A stretch of DNA of 64,000 bases from Gemmatales bacterium (GTDB taxonomy: Bacteria > Planctomycetota > Planctomycetia > Gemmatales > Gemmataceae): assembly GCA_026004675.1 (NCBI GenBank), contig BPJP01000001.1, forward strand, positions 930,001 through 994,000, read 5' to 3'. The notes beneath the pieces were generated by a model. It was not told the origin of the DNA, made no database searches, and worked only from the letters and a program-made list of their open reading frames with translations. Position 1 is the first letter of the stretch. Every line of letters starts with the position of its first letter. Shown here piece after piece: positions 43,754 to 52,793 of the stretch. The translations under genes were made by a program, and so were the position numbers.

Positions 43754-46575
43754 GCAAGCCATCCCACTTCCAGCAGGGAAGACTTTCCCGCCGCAGATTT
43801 CTGCGTCTGGGCAGCGTTCTGGCGGCAGGATATGTGACCGGCTGTGGTAGCAGGAAGCGGCTGGATGTCGAGAAGAAAACCGGCGCCAACTCGGAGCAAC
43901 CGGCAAAGGCCAGTGCTCCGACTCCAGAAGAGAATCTCAAGGTTTGGAAGAAAAAGGCGGGCAAGCCGTATGCGACCGGACCATTTCGCATGCCGGGGAT
44001 TGGTCCCTTGTCCGGCCCTGGGCGAGGGGTCAAATTTCCCGATCCGGAGAAATATAAGAACGTCACGAAAGTGCACGGCATGTGCCAACTCTGTTCAACG
44101 GTGTGCGGCATCACCGGGATCGTCAAGGATGGCCGAATCATCAAAGTCGAAGGCAATCCGGCGGATCCGAATTCTCAAGGGCGGCTTTGCGCTCGCGGTC
44201 AAGCCGCTTTGAACCACCAATACCATCCCGAGCGCCTCCTCTATCCGATGAAACGTGTCGGTCCGCGTGGTGGAGGTCGATGGAAACGCATCACCTGGGA
44301 AGAAGCTTTGGATGAAATCGCTGCCCGGCTGAAGAAAGTTCGTGAATCCGGCAAGCCGCATGAATTCGCCTTCCATCAGGGGCGCAGTCGCAGTGGCGAG
44401 ATCATCTCCGCCTTTCTCAACGCCTTTGGCACGAAAACCCATCTCAACCATCGTGGTTTGTGCTCGGCCGCCCGCCGAACCGCCAACCAAAGTCTTCTCT
44501 TCGAAAGCGATTGGGACCTCGGCGACTTCGAAAATGCCAAATATATACTGAATTTCGGATCGAATATGTTCGAGTGCCATCAGGGACACATCCCTGGTGC
44601 GCTTCGCATCCAACGGGGTCGGTTCCAAAACGGCGCCAAGCTCGTCACTTTCGATGTGCGCATGTCGAATACGGCAGGCAATTCGGATGAGTTCTACCGC
44701 CCGTTTCCCGGGACCGACGGGGCCATCGCTCTGGCCATGTGCCATACGATCATCAAAGAAGGCAAAGCCAACAAGGAGTTCTTCAACGACTGGGCTAACT
44801 GCACCTTGGACGAATTGTGGGAGCAGATCAAGGACTATACTCCCGAGTGGGCGGAAAAGGTTAGCACCGTTTCGGCGGACGTCATCAGGAGAATCGCCAT
44901 CGAGTTCGCCGAAGCAGCACCGGCTTGCACGACGTTGTGCAATCGCGGCAGCAGTGCCCACCTCAACGGTTTCTACAACGACCGGGCTATTCAATTGTTG
45001 AATGTGCTCGTCGGCAGTGTCGGCAAGAAAGGTGGGTGGTGCTGGATGTGGACCGGCGGGATCGACAAGAAACGGTTTTCGCCGCCGCCAAGTGCTCCTT
45101 CGCCTGAAGGCACTTCCATTCTGGCGGACCCGCCCGAATTCGTTCTCGCCAATGCCTGGAACACCATGCGCGTTGGCGAGATCGTCTACTGGTATCTCAA
45201 AACCGGCCGAGCCAGAATCCAGCTCTACATGACTTACAACCTCGACAGTCCTCTGACCTGGCCGGAAATGGATGTCACCAAAGACGTTTTTCTCGACGAA
45301 GAGAAAATCAATTTCCACGTCTGCATCAACCCCTTTTTCAACGAAACCGCGTCCCTGGCGGATATGGTTTTGCCGTGGACGACGTTCATGGAACGCTGGG
45401 ATGTCGATGCGCGCGGCGCCTATCGGCTCAAACCCTACATCAGCATGCGCCGACCGATGATCGAGCCACTAGGTGAAGCCAAGGACATCCGCGAGATTTT
45501 CCCGGAAATTGCCCGGCGAATCGGCGGCGACATGGCCAAATGGTTTCCCAAAGAACGCACAGTCGAAAAATACATGGAGGAATGGATTCAAAATGTCCCC
45601 TATGACAAAAAGAAGTTCAACAGTGCCATGGAGTTCTTCGCCAAAATCGGTGCGTTCGAAGATCCCGACGAAGAGCCGTATTACGAGCCTTATCTCAAAC
45701 CGCTCTCTGACGACGACATGAAAGGTGCGGTCGTCGACGAGAAGACCGGCATCATCACGAGGAATGGCAAGGGAATCGGCATCATGTACAAAGGAAAGCC
45801 CGTTCGCGGCTTCAAAACGCCTAGCCGAAAGATCGAAGTCCGCAGTCAATTCGTCGCCAAATTGGGGAAAAACGAAGATGTGTCTGATCTGGTGGCGATT
45901 GCCAATTCGAAAGGCAAGTCCCGGCCAGCGCACCATGCGGGCCACACCTACGACATCAAAGAATGGCCCCACTACATGCAGATTCAGGAACACGCTAACC
46001 TGAAGGACGACCAGCTGATCATGACGTCGTTCAAATGGAACGTCCACAATCATGGCCGGACAGCCAACTTGAAATGGCTCGCGGAGATTGTTCATTCGAA
46101 TCCGGCATGGATTCACCCGGAAACGGCAAAGAAATTCGGCCTCCAGGATGGCGACTGGATCGAGCTGACGGCCTTCCGGTCGCCAACCGTCGACAAGTTG
46201 ATGCCTCATCTCAAGTTGGGTTCCGGGCCTGTGTCGGGCAAATTGCGCATTCCGGTTTTCATCACCCCTGGCATCCATCCCAAAGCCATCGCCATCTCGA
46301 ACTCGTTGGGGCATTGGCAATACACCCGTGTCGCACAAGCCCGCAAGGACGGCGCCATCGGAGAGCAACAAGCCGGGATGGACTTGAAGACTTTCCGGGA
46401 CGACGATTGGGAACGCAATATGTGGTGGCAGGACGACTCGAACGGTGATTACAAGAAATGGAAACCCAATACAGGCAACGGCTGGGCGCAGAACATCGTC
46501 TTGCCCATCATGCCGGATCCGATTTCCGGCCAGCAAGCATTCAACGATACTGTTGTAAGCATACGAAAGTTGTGA
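43750..46575 (+). CDS. Tat-exported molybdopterin oxidoreductase, catalytic subunit
   Basis: A 941-residue enzyme of the DMSO-reductase family. The Tat signal SRRRFLRLGSVLAAG is followed by TGCG, so it may also be lipidated. An N-terminal [4Fe-4S] site (Cys112, Cys115, Cys119, Cys147: CQLCSTVC...GRLC) precedes the molybdopterin domains. Cys238 in RGLCSAARR lies where the Mo ligand is expected; a Cys ligand suits the polysulfide/thiosulfate/tetrathionate reductase side of the family. The C-terminal part has the cofactor domain (NHGRTANLKWL). Substrate unknown. A TorD-like chaperone gene follows. Confidence 0.93.
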   Translation: MSKPSHFQQGRLSRRRFLRLGSVLAAGYVTGCGSRKRLDVEKKTGANSEQPAKASAPTPEENLKVWKKKAGKPYATGPFRMPGIGPLSGPGRGVKFPDPEKYKNVTKVHGMCQLCSTVCGITGIVKDGRIIKVEGNPADPNSQGRLCARGQAALNHQYHPERLLYPMKRVGPRGGGRWKRITWEEALDEIAARLKKVRESGKPHEFAFHQGRSRSGEIISAFLNAFGTKTHLNHRGLCSAARRTANQSLLFESDWDLGDFENAKYILNFGSNMFECHQGHIPGALRIQRGRFQNGAKLVTFDVRMSNTAGNSDEFYRPFPGTDGAIALAMCHTIIKEGKANKEFFNDWANCTLDELWEQIKDYTPEWAEKVSTVSADVIRRIAIEFAEAAPACTTLCNRGSSAHLNGFYNDRAIQLLNVLVGSVGKKGGWCWMWTGGIDKKRFSPPPSAPSPEGTSILADPPEFVLANAWNTMRVGEIVYWYLKTGRARIQLYMTYNLDSPLTWPEMDVTKDVFLDEEKINFHVCINPFFNETASLADMVLPWTTFMERWDVDARGAYRLKPYISMRRPMIEPLGEAKDIREIFPEIARRIGGDMAKWFPKERTVEKYMEEWIQNVPYDKKKFNSAMEFFAKIGAFEDPDEEPYYEPYLKPLSDDDMKGAVVDEKTGIITRNGKGIGIMYKGKPVRGFKTPSRKIEVRSQFVAKLGKNEDVSDLVAIANSKGKSRPAHHAGHTYDIKEWPHYMQIQEHANLKDDQLIMTSFKWNVHNHGRTANLKWLAEIVHSNPAWIHPETAKKFGLQDGDWIELTAFRSPTVDKLMPHLKLGSGPVSGKLRIPVFITPGIHPKAIAISNSLGHWQYTRVAQARKDGAIGEQQAGMDLKTFRDDDWERNMWWQDDSNGDYKKWKPNTGNGWAQNIVLPIMPDPISGQQAFNDTVVSIRKL

Positions 46576-46579
46576 TCCC

Positions 46580-47122
46580 GTGAAGCCTGCGCTTGCTGCC
46601 TTCATCCCTGTAGCTGAGTTGTTCGGTCGGCTGCTGTTGCAAGAAATCGACGCCCAGTTGCTTCGCGAGTTGCGGCACGACGAGGTGAGCAAGGCGCTAG
46701 CCGACGTCGGCTTGTTTCTGCCCGACTTGCCGACGGCAGAATTGCTCGATGAATTGGCGGCCGAATATTGCAGCTGTTTTCTGGGACCGGCTGACCCGGT
46801 CCCTCTGATCCAGTCGGTGTGGGAAGGCGGAAGCTATGAAAGCGGTCCCGCTGCGGCCATTCGTCAGATCGCGACCCAGACCGGCATCGAATTCGACCGC
46901 GAGGCGGCTCGTTCCGCACCGGCCGATCATTTAGGGTGCATTCTTTTGTTGTGGGCAGAGTTGGTGGAATCCTGCTCCGAACACGCCGGCTATCTCGTCC
47001 AACATCATTTCGCTTGGGCGCGTCGCCCCTTGCAACTCGTGGCCAGGCGGGGCGGTTTCTACGGACAACTATGTGCTGCCGTCGACGACTTGCTGGAACA
47101 CATAAAGGCCTTGTCGGTGTAG
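46580..47122 (+). CDS. TorD/DmsD-family molybdoenzyme chaperone
   Basis: The 180-residue all-helical product begins with GTG at 46580 and has the pattern of TorD proteins: a hydrophobic helix with AAEYCSCFLGP near residue 60, PLIQSVWEGG, and a C-terminal HHFAWARRPLQLVARRGGFYGQL. Such chaperones hold the Tat signal and help insert molybdopterin before export. It directly follows the molybdoenzyme gene. Confidence 0.85.
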   Translation: MKPALAAFIPVAELFGRLLLQEIDAQLLRELRHDEVSKALADVGLFLPDLPTAELLDELAAEYCSCFLGPADPVPLIQSVWEGGSYESGPAAAIRQIATQTGIEFDREAARSAPADHLGCILLLWAELVESCSEHAGYLVQHHFAWARRPLQLVARRGGFYGQLCAAVDDLLEHIKALSV

Positions 47123-47239
47123 TTGGCGGCAGGTACTTCGTCCCCTTTGGTGAAGCGGACTGGCCAAGTGCGCAGGAACCGCTACAACGTCAACATCCCC
47201 ACGCCATTTCCTCTAGCGAAGGACTTTTGATTTAGAACG

Positions 47240-49015
47240 ATGGAGTTCCTCAATCACGACATTCTCATCGTCGGCGGCGGCGGCGCCGGATTGCGAGCGT
47301 CAATCGCCATTGGTGAAGAAAACCCACAACTAAGTGTCGGTGTCATTTCCAAAGTCTATCCGATGCGGAGTCATACCATTTCCGCGGAAGGAGGAGCAGC
47401 CGCGGTCATCAAGGCGAACGACAGCCTTGACGCCCACGCCCGCGATACCATTACCGGTTCCGACTGGCTGGCCGACCAGGACGCCGTCGAGGCGTTCGTC
47501 AACGAAGCACCGAAAGAAATGATCCAGCTGGAACATTGGGGGTGCCCCTGGAGTCGGGAACCGGATGGCCATGTCGCGGTCAGGCCGTTCGGCGGCATGA
47601 AGATCGAACGTACGTGGTTTGCTGCCGACAAGACCGGCTTTCATATGCTGCACGCCCTCTTTCAAACGTCGCTCAAGTACAACAACGTAACGCGTTATGA
47701 CGAATGGTTTGTCACCCGCCTTCTTGTGGACGATGGCCGGGTGCAAGGGGTTGCTGCCATCGAGTTGCGCACCGGCCAGGTCAGGGCGATCGGAGGAAAG
47801 GCCGTTATCCTGTGTACCGGCGGCGCTGGCAGAATTTTCCCGTTCACCACCAACGCGGCCATCAAAACCGGTGACGGCATGGCTTTGGCCTACCGGGTCG
47901 GTGTGCCGCTGAAAGATATGGAGTTCGTCCAGTACCATCCCACCGGCTTGCCCGGTACGGGTATCCTCATCACTGAAGCTGCCCGAGGCGAAGGCGGCAT
48001 CCTGGTCAACAAGGATGGCTACCGGTATTTGCAGGATTACAACCTGGGTCAACCCCTCGACGTTCGCGATCCCAGGCATCCGCAAAAGGCGTCGATGGAA
48101 CTCGGTCCTCGCGATCGGCTGTCGCAGGCCTTCATGAAAGAGGTCGAAAAAGGTCGAACGATCAAGCTCGAAACGGCGGTCGGACCAGTCGATGTGGTCC
48201 ATCTCGACGTTCGCCATCTCGGCGAAGAGAAGATCAACAAAAAAATTCCATTTGTTCGGGAATTGGCCAAGAATTACGCCGGTATCGATCCGGTGTACGA
48301 GCCGATTCCGGTTCGCCCTGTCGTGCACTATATGATGGGCGGTGTGAGCACGAACATCGAGGGGGCGACCATTGTTCCTGGTTTGTTTGCCGCCGGCGAA
48401 TGTGCCTGCGTCAGCATCAACGGTGCCAATCGCCTCGGCTCGAATTCCCTGACGGAGTTGTTGGTTTTCGGGGCTCGAGCGGCGCGCAGTGCCGTCAAGT
48501 TCGCCGCCGACCATCCGCAGATCAACAAAGACGCCTTGATTGCCCAGGCGGAAGACGAACAGAGGCAGATCACGCAACGATGGTTTCAAAAAGACGGAAG
48601 CGAAACCATTGCCGCCATTCGCCTCGAACTGAACAAGACCATGGAGGCCGGTTGCGGCATTTATCGGTCCGAAGAATCGCTGAAAAAAACGTGCGATGAC
48701 ATCCGCAAGTTGAAAGAGCGCTATCACAACGTCGGTATCAGCGACAAGAGCATCAGTTTCAATACGGAATTGACGGCTGCCATCGAGTTGGGATTCATGC
48801 TCGATACCGCGGAGGCGGTCGCCTTCAGCGCTTTGGCGAGGCAGGAATCGCGCGGCTCGCACCAGCGTACGGACTTTGCCAAACGAGACGATGAGAAATA
48901 CCTCAAGCATTCGTTGGCTTACCGAACGGACGGCGACCCGCGTATCGAATATCTGGACGTGGTGATTACCAAATGGCCGCCGGCCGAACGGGTTTACGGG
49001 CAGCAGACCAGTTAA
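47240..49015 (+). CDS. frdA: fumarate reductase/succinate dehydrogenase flavoprotein subunit
   Basis: The 591-residue protein starts with FAD site [16 protein letters not shown], has the histidine of covalent FAD attachment in SHTISAEGG, catalytic segments [10 protein letters not shown] and [13 protein letters not shown], and [14 protein letters not shown]. It reduces fumarate or oxidises succinate at the inner side of the membrane. frdB, frdC and frdD follow in order. Confidence 0.95.
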   Translation: MEFLNHDILIVGGGGAGLRASIAIGEENPQLSVGVISKVYPMRSHTISAEGGAAAVIKANDSLDAHARDTITGSDWLADQDAVEAFVNEAPKEMIQLEHWGCPWSREPDGHVAVRPFGGMKIERTWFAADKTGFHMLHALFQTSLKYNNVTRYDEWFVTRLLVDDGRVQGVAAIELRTGQVRAIGGKAVILCTGGAGRIFPFTTNAAIKTGDGMALAYRVGVPLKDMEFVQYHPTGLPGTGILITEAARGEGGILVNKDGYRYLQDYNLGQPLDVRDPRHPQKASMELGPRDRLSQAFMKEVEKGRTIKLETAVGPVDVVHLDVRHLGEEKINKKIPFVRELAKNYAGIDPVYEPIPVRPVVHYMMGGVSTNIEGATIVPGLFAAGECACVSINGANRLGSNSLTELLVFGARAARSAVKFAADHPQINKDALIAQAEDEQRQITQRWFQKDGSETIAAIRLELNKTMEAGCGIYRSEESLKKTCDDIRKLKERYHNVGISDKSISFNTELTAAIELGFMLDTAEAVAFSALARQESRGSHQRTDFAKRDDEKYLKHSLAYRTDGDPRIEYLDVVITKWPPAERVYGQQTS

Positions 49016-49165
49016 ACCGAATGGGCGTGTTCGGGCTGCCGGCGAACGGTCCCGTTTTCATCGTCCAAACCGTGAAACCGACATGCCGAAGCGGGGCGGT
49101 TGGGCATCCGATGCCGATGCCTTGCTGGCCGACATGCGAATGGTGCAAGATAAAAGGACAACCGC

Positions 49166-49912
49166 ATGCCTGAAAAATCTATTACTCTCGAAGTATTTCG
49201 TTATTTGCCGGAGCAATCCGACGAACCAAAGTATCAAAAATACGACGTTCCCTACCGCGAAGACTGGGTGGTGCTTGACGCTCTCAACTACATCAAGGAT
49301 CACATCGATGGGTCGCTGTCGTATCGCTGGTCGTGCCGGATGGGCGTGTGCGGAAGTTGCGGCATGATGGTCAACGGCGAACCGAGGCTGACTTGTGCCG
49401 CCTTTTTGCGCGACTTTTATCCCCAGCCGATTCGCGTGGAACCGCTGACCAATTTCCCGGTGATCCGCGATTTGATCATCAATCTCGAAGACTTTTTGCA
49501 CAAGCTCAAAGAAGTCAAGGCCTGGCTGATCCCCAAACAGGAAAAACCTGTGAGCGAGGGAGAGTATCTGCAGTCGCCGAAGGAACTGGCAACGTACAAG
49601 CAGTTCAGCATGTGCATCAATTGCATGCTGTGCTATGCGGCTTGTCCGGTCTACGGCTTGGAGCCGAAATTCCTCGGTCCGGCGGCTATCGCTCTGGGAC
49701 AGCGTTACAATCTGGACTCGCGCGACGGAGGCAAGGAGGAGCGAACCGACATCATCGCCTCGAGCGAAGGCATATGGGAATGCACGTTTATCGGGGAATG
49801 CAGCCGAGTGTGTCCCAAACATGTTGATCCCGCCGCTGCCATTCAGCGGGCCAAAGTCCAAAGCACTCAGGAGTGGTGGATGTCGCTTCTGCTTCCCAAA
49901 GGCGCCAAATGA
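49166..49912 (+). CDS. frdB: fumarate reductase iron-sulfur subunit
   Basis: The 248-residue protein contains the N-terminal [2Fe-2S] domain ([16 protein letters not shown]) and C-terminal ferredoxin domain with [12 protein letters not shown] and [17 protein letters not shown], giving the [4Fe-4S] and [3Fe-4S] clusters. It connects the flavin subunit to the membrane anchor. Upstream AAAAGGA serves as ribosome site. Confidence 0.95.
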   Translation: MPEKSITLEVFRYLPEQSDEPKYQKYDVPYREDWVVLDALNYIKDHIDGSLSYRWSCRMGVCGSCGMMVNGEPRLTCAAFLRDFYPQPIRVEPLTNFPVIRDLIINLEDFLHKLKEVKAWLIPKQEKPVSEGEYLQSPKELATYKQFSMCINCMLCYAACPVYGLEPKFLGPAAIALGQRYNLDSRDGGKEERTDIIASSEGIWECTFIGECSRVCPKHVDPAAAIQRAKVQSTQEWWMSLLLPKGAK

Positions 49913-50076
49913 CCAGCACCGATTCGGTTTGAGCCGCGTTGCTTGCCCGCTATGATGAGATGCCGTTGGAAAACACGCATCAATCGGCCTGCCGCGGCGT
50001 TTCTCGCCGCTGGCGCGAGGTTTTGAAAACATCGTAAGGCAAAGAAGAGGCAATTGCCAAGCCATTGAGGAGACCG

Positions 50077-50463
50077 ATGAAAACGAAAGAATACGTTCGG
50101 CCGATGCCGGCCAATTGGTTCATGCACAACCGCCATTTGCAGTTGTTCATGCTCCGCGAATTGTCTGCCTTTTTCGTGGCCGGCTATTCCGTGTTTCTGC
50201 TGGTCATGCTCTACAAAGCCGGCCAGGGAGAACAAGCTTTTCAGCAATTTTTCGAAGGCGTCATGAAATCGGGGCTATCGATCTTTTTGCACCTGATCGC
50301 CTTGGCGTTCGTCGTCTACCATGCCTTGACATCCTTCAATGCGGCACCGGTGATCATGGATGTGCGGATCGGCGAGGACCCGATCGATCCCCGGCTGCTC
50401 ATCGCCGCCCATTATGTGATGTGGGTCGTTGTTTCGGTGGTGATTCTCATTGTGGCATTGTGA
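50077..50463 (+). CDS. frdC: fumarate reductase membrane subunit C
   Basis: The 128-residue product begins KTKEYVRPMPANWFMHN, close to the EYVRPM start of E. coli FrdC, and has three membrane helices. The ATG at 50077 follows GAGGAG. Together with FrdD it holds the quinone sites; no haem-ligand pattern was noted. Confidence 0.88.
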   Translation: MKTKEYVRPMPANWFMHNRHLQLFMLRELSAFFVAGYSVFLLVMLYKAGQGEQAFQQFFEGVMKSGLSIFLHLIALAFVVYHALTSFNAAPVIMDVRIGEDPIDPRLLIAAHYVMWVVVSVVILIVAL

Positions 50464-50478
50464 TGAGGTAAGTATAAG

Positions 50479-50814
50479 ATGGCGAGGTCGAACGAACCGC
50501 TGTTCTGGGCGCCTTTCTTCGCTGGGGCTGGATTCTCAGCTTTGTTCATGCCAGCTGTCATGATCATTACCGGCGTTGCCGTCGCCGCCGGTTGGATCAA
50601 TGCCACTCAGCTTTACCAGTTGATTCTACACCCGCTCACACGTCTGTTTCTCTTTTTGCTGATATCCTTGTCCCTCTTTCATGCGGTTCACCGCATCCGC
50701 TTTGTACTCGTCGATTTGGGATTGAAACCCTTCGCGGGAATCATCTCGGTGCTTTGCTACGGCTCTGCCATCGTCGGCTCGATCCTGGCGGCGATCTTTG
50801 CCCTAACCCTTTAG
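50479..50814 (+). CDS. frdD: fumarate reductase membrane subunit D
   Basis: The 111-residue product has three membrane helices and the FrdD start NEPLFWAPFFAGAGFSALFMPA, plus LFLFLLISLSLFHAVHRI. It ends the frdABCD group, 15 bases after frdC. Four-subunit anchors without haem are typical of quinol:fumarate reductase used in anaerobic growth. Confidence 0.88.
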   Translation: MARSNEPLFWAPFFAGAGFSALFMPAVMIITGVAVAAGWINATQLYQLILHPLTRLFLFLLISLSLFHAVHRIRFVLVDLGLKPFAGIISVLCYGSAIVGSILAAIFALTL

Positions 50815-51052
50815 CTCCGTCAAAACCTCCCTATTGGGCCAACCATCTCTCCGAATGGAGCGGCGGCCCTTGCAGGTTTCGTCTTCGGCAGGCGGATCGA
50901 TCGAAACGACCGAACGATTCGAAAACTCAACCGGCTGCGAAGCCGCGCCTTCCAAGAACGGCTTTCGTGCTGGCGACTCGACATGCGCGAAAAGGATGAG
51001 AATGCGCGGCGGTCGCTACCTCTTATCCGCTAAGTTCGTGATGAGCCAAGCC

Positions 51053-51082
51053 TTGCACCAATCACACAGGTTCTGGCATAAT
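51053..51082 (+). promoter_or_regulatory. sigma-70-type promoter before the Clp N-domain gene
   Basis: TTGCAC (51053-51058) and CATAAT (51077-51082) are spaced 18 bases, with TGG just before the -10 box. The next start codon at 51105 is 22 bases downstream of the -10 box, so the leader would be short. Confidence 0.5.
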
Positions 51083-51104
51083 ACGTTCGCTTGTCGTCTT
51101 TGGG

Positions 51105-51632
51105 ATGGCGTTTATGGAAGAAAAACAAGAACCGAGCCAAGCGCTTTTTGCCCCCGACGGGAAAGTTCGTTTGGATCTGATGGATCGGTGGGCGGAAGCT
51201 GCATTAAGGGCAGCGGTCGAATCGGCTCGTCAATCCCGCTGGGACTGCATTCGGACGCCTCATATTTTCCTGGGTCTTCTGGCCAAGCCTGAGCCGCGCG
51301 TTCGCTATTGGGGCGAGCTGCTTCGTGCTGATCTTACCTCGCTTCGAAGCACGTTCCAGGAACTTTTCTATTGCGAAGTGAATAACGGCCAGCCCGTTCT
51401 ATGCCTCCAACGCGAGTTCCTGTCGGACAACGTGATTCAATTGTTGCGCCATGCCCAGCGGCGGGCGATGGAGAACCGCCGACCGCAGATCGATTCGATG
51501 GACTTGCTTATCAGTATCCTGACAGCGCGGAACAATGTCGTGGTGGAGTGTTTCGAGCGAATGCCGGAGCCGATCACGGCAGCACGCTTGACCGAACTTG
51601 CCGTCATCGCCGAGCACAAACGCTTGCCATGA
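51105..51632 (+). CDS. stand-alone Clp N-terminal (R) domain protein
   Basis: The 175-residue product has two Clp N-type repeats, seen as WAEAALRAAVESARQSRWDCIRTPHIFLGLL and NVIQLLRHAQRRAMENRRPQIDSMDLLISIL, the four-helix pairs found at the front of ClpA/ClpB/ClpC. No ATPase domain follows. It may bind substrates or adaptors for a Clp protease, as ClpS and similar modules do. The start at 51105 could also be the ATG at 51114. Confidence 0.8.
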   Translation: MAFMEEKQEPSQALFAPDGKVRLDLMDRWAEAALRAAVESARQSRWDCIRTPHIFLGLLAKPEPRVRYWGELLRADLTSLRSTFQELFYCEVNNGQPVLCLQREFLSDNVIQLLRHAQRRAMENRRPQIDSMDLLISILTARNNVVVECFERMPEPITAARLTELAVIAEHKRLP

Positions 51633-51643
51633 TGGCTTGTCGG

Positions 51644-52108
51644 CTAGCGCTTTTCAACGCGTAGCAATTCGACATCGAAAACGAGCGTGGCGTTTGGCGG
51701 AATCACGCCGCCGCTTCCTCTTGATCCATAACCAAGTTCCGGCGGAACGATCAACTTGCGCCTTCCGCCCACTTTCATACCCTGTATTCCTTCATCCCAA
51801 CCCTTGATTACCTCGCCCGTTCCGAGCACAAAATCAAATGGCTCGTTGCGATCGCGGCTGCTATCGAACTTTTTCCCATTGGTAAGCTGACCAGTGTAGT
51901 GGACAACAACGGTGTCCCCTTTTTGTGCCTCGGCACCCGTGCCGACTTCGATATCCTGGTATTTCAGCCCCGATGGGGTCGTGATCGTATTCGGCTCGTC
52001 GTCAACGACATCCTTATTGACATCCCTGTTGCCGCGGTCGCAAGCGACTGGCAACGTCAAAAGGACAACGACAACTGCCAGGCCAACGCAGACAATCAAC
52101 AATCTCAT
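51644..52108 (-). CDS. FKBP-type peptidyl-prolyl isomerase, lipoprotein
   Basis: The 154-residue product begins with a lipoprotein signal (lipobox LPVAC) and a short acidic linker, then one FKBP domain: YQDIEVGTGAEAQKGDTVVVHYTG, GTGEVIKGWDEGIQGMKVGG, and PPELGYGSRGSGGVIPPNATLVFDV. The isomerase pocket residues (Tyr, Phe-Asp, Trp, Ile) are present. It probably aids folding of exported proteins. It is convergent with the Clp N-domain gene. Confidence 0.93.
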   Translation of the reverse strand: MRLLIVCVGLAVVVVLLTLPVACDRGNRDVNKDVVDDEPNTITTPSGLKYQDIEVGTGAEAQKGDTVVVHYTGQLTNGKKFDSSRDRNEPFDFVLGTGEVIKGWDEGIQGMKVGGRRKLIVPPELGYGSRGSGGVIPPNATLVFDVELLRVEKR

Positions 52109-52287
52109 GGACGACTACTTTCCCTTGTGCTGGTCAATCGAGCTGGACTTTGCCTGGTTTCATTACAGCATGCCAGCGGGGAAATTCAAGCGAATTGGTC
52201 GGCGTTTGTGCCGCGAATGCAGTTCCTGACGAATATGATATATTGCCAGGGAGGCACCTATCACCGGCGAAGTCGGGAACCAGTTCC

Positions 52288-52686
52288 ATGGAGATATTTG
52301 GCATCGGCACGGACATCGTCGAATGCTTGCGCATTGGGCGCATGATCGAACAATATGGCGAATTGTTTTTGCGGCGTGTTTTCACGGATCGCGAGATTCG
52401 CTATTGCCAAATGCGCAAGCGGGCGACGGAGCATTTTGCCGGCCGCTGGGCGGCCAAGGAAGCCATCGTCAAAGCGTTGGGAACGGGAATCCGCCGGGGC
52501 TTCTCCTGGACCGATCTGGAAATCTGCAATAACTATGACGGCGCGCCGTCCGTACAATTGCGTGGGGCGGCAAAGGAGCAAATGGAAAAACTGGACGTCG
52601 CCCGCATATTGGTCAGCATTTCTCATTGCCGAGCTTACGCCACGGCATATGCCATCGCCGTCCGAGATCCTGGTCGCAGGAGCTGA
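52288..52686 (+). CDS. acpS: holo-[acyl-carrier-protein] synthase
   Basis: Moves the phosphopantetheine arm of CoA onto acyl carrier protein. The 132-residue product has IFGIGTDIVECLRI (metal-binding Asp) and HFAGRWAAKEAIVKALG (Glu and Lys of the active site), then ISHCRAYATAYAI. The start at 52288 fits the family; upstream frame is not coding. Confidence 0.95.
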   Translation: MEIFGIGTDIVECLRIGRMIEQYGELFLRRVFTDREIRYCQMRKRATEHFAGRWAAKEAIVKALGTGIRRGFSWTDLEICNNYDGAPSVQLRGAAKEQMEKLDVARILVSISHCRAYATAYAIAVRDPGRRS

Positions 52687-52793
52687 ATAAAATTCGGCCG
52701 CACAGTCAAACCAGCGCCAACAATATCAGGGTTGGTTTGTTGTTACTTTGAACGGTCTGTGCATTTCTCTTTTCTCATGGAGCGAGGTGCCTC

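Noticed and set aside
47330-48910. Minus-strand frame of 526 codons opposite frdA
   Set aside because: A shadow; frdA has all its cofactor motifs in the plus strand.
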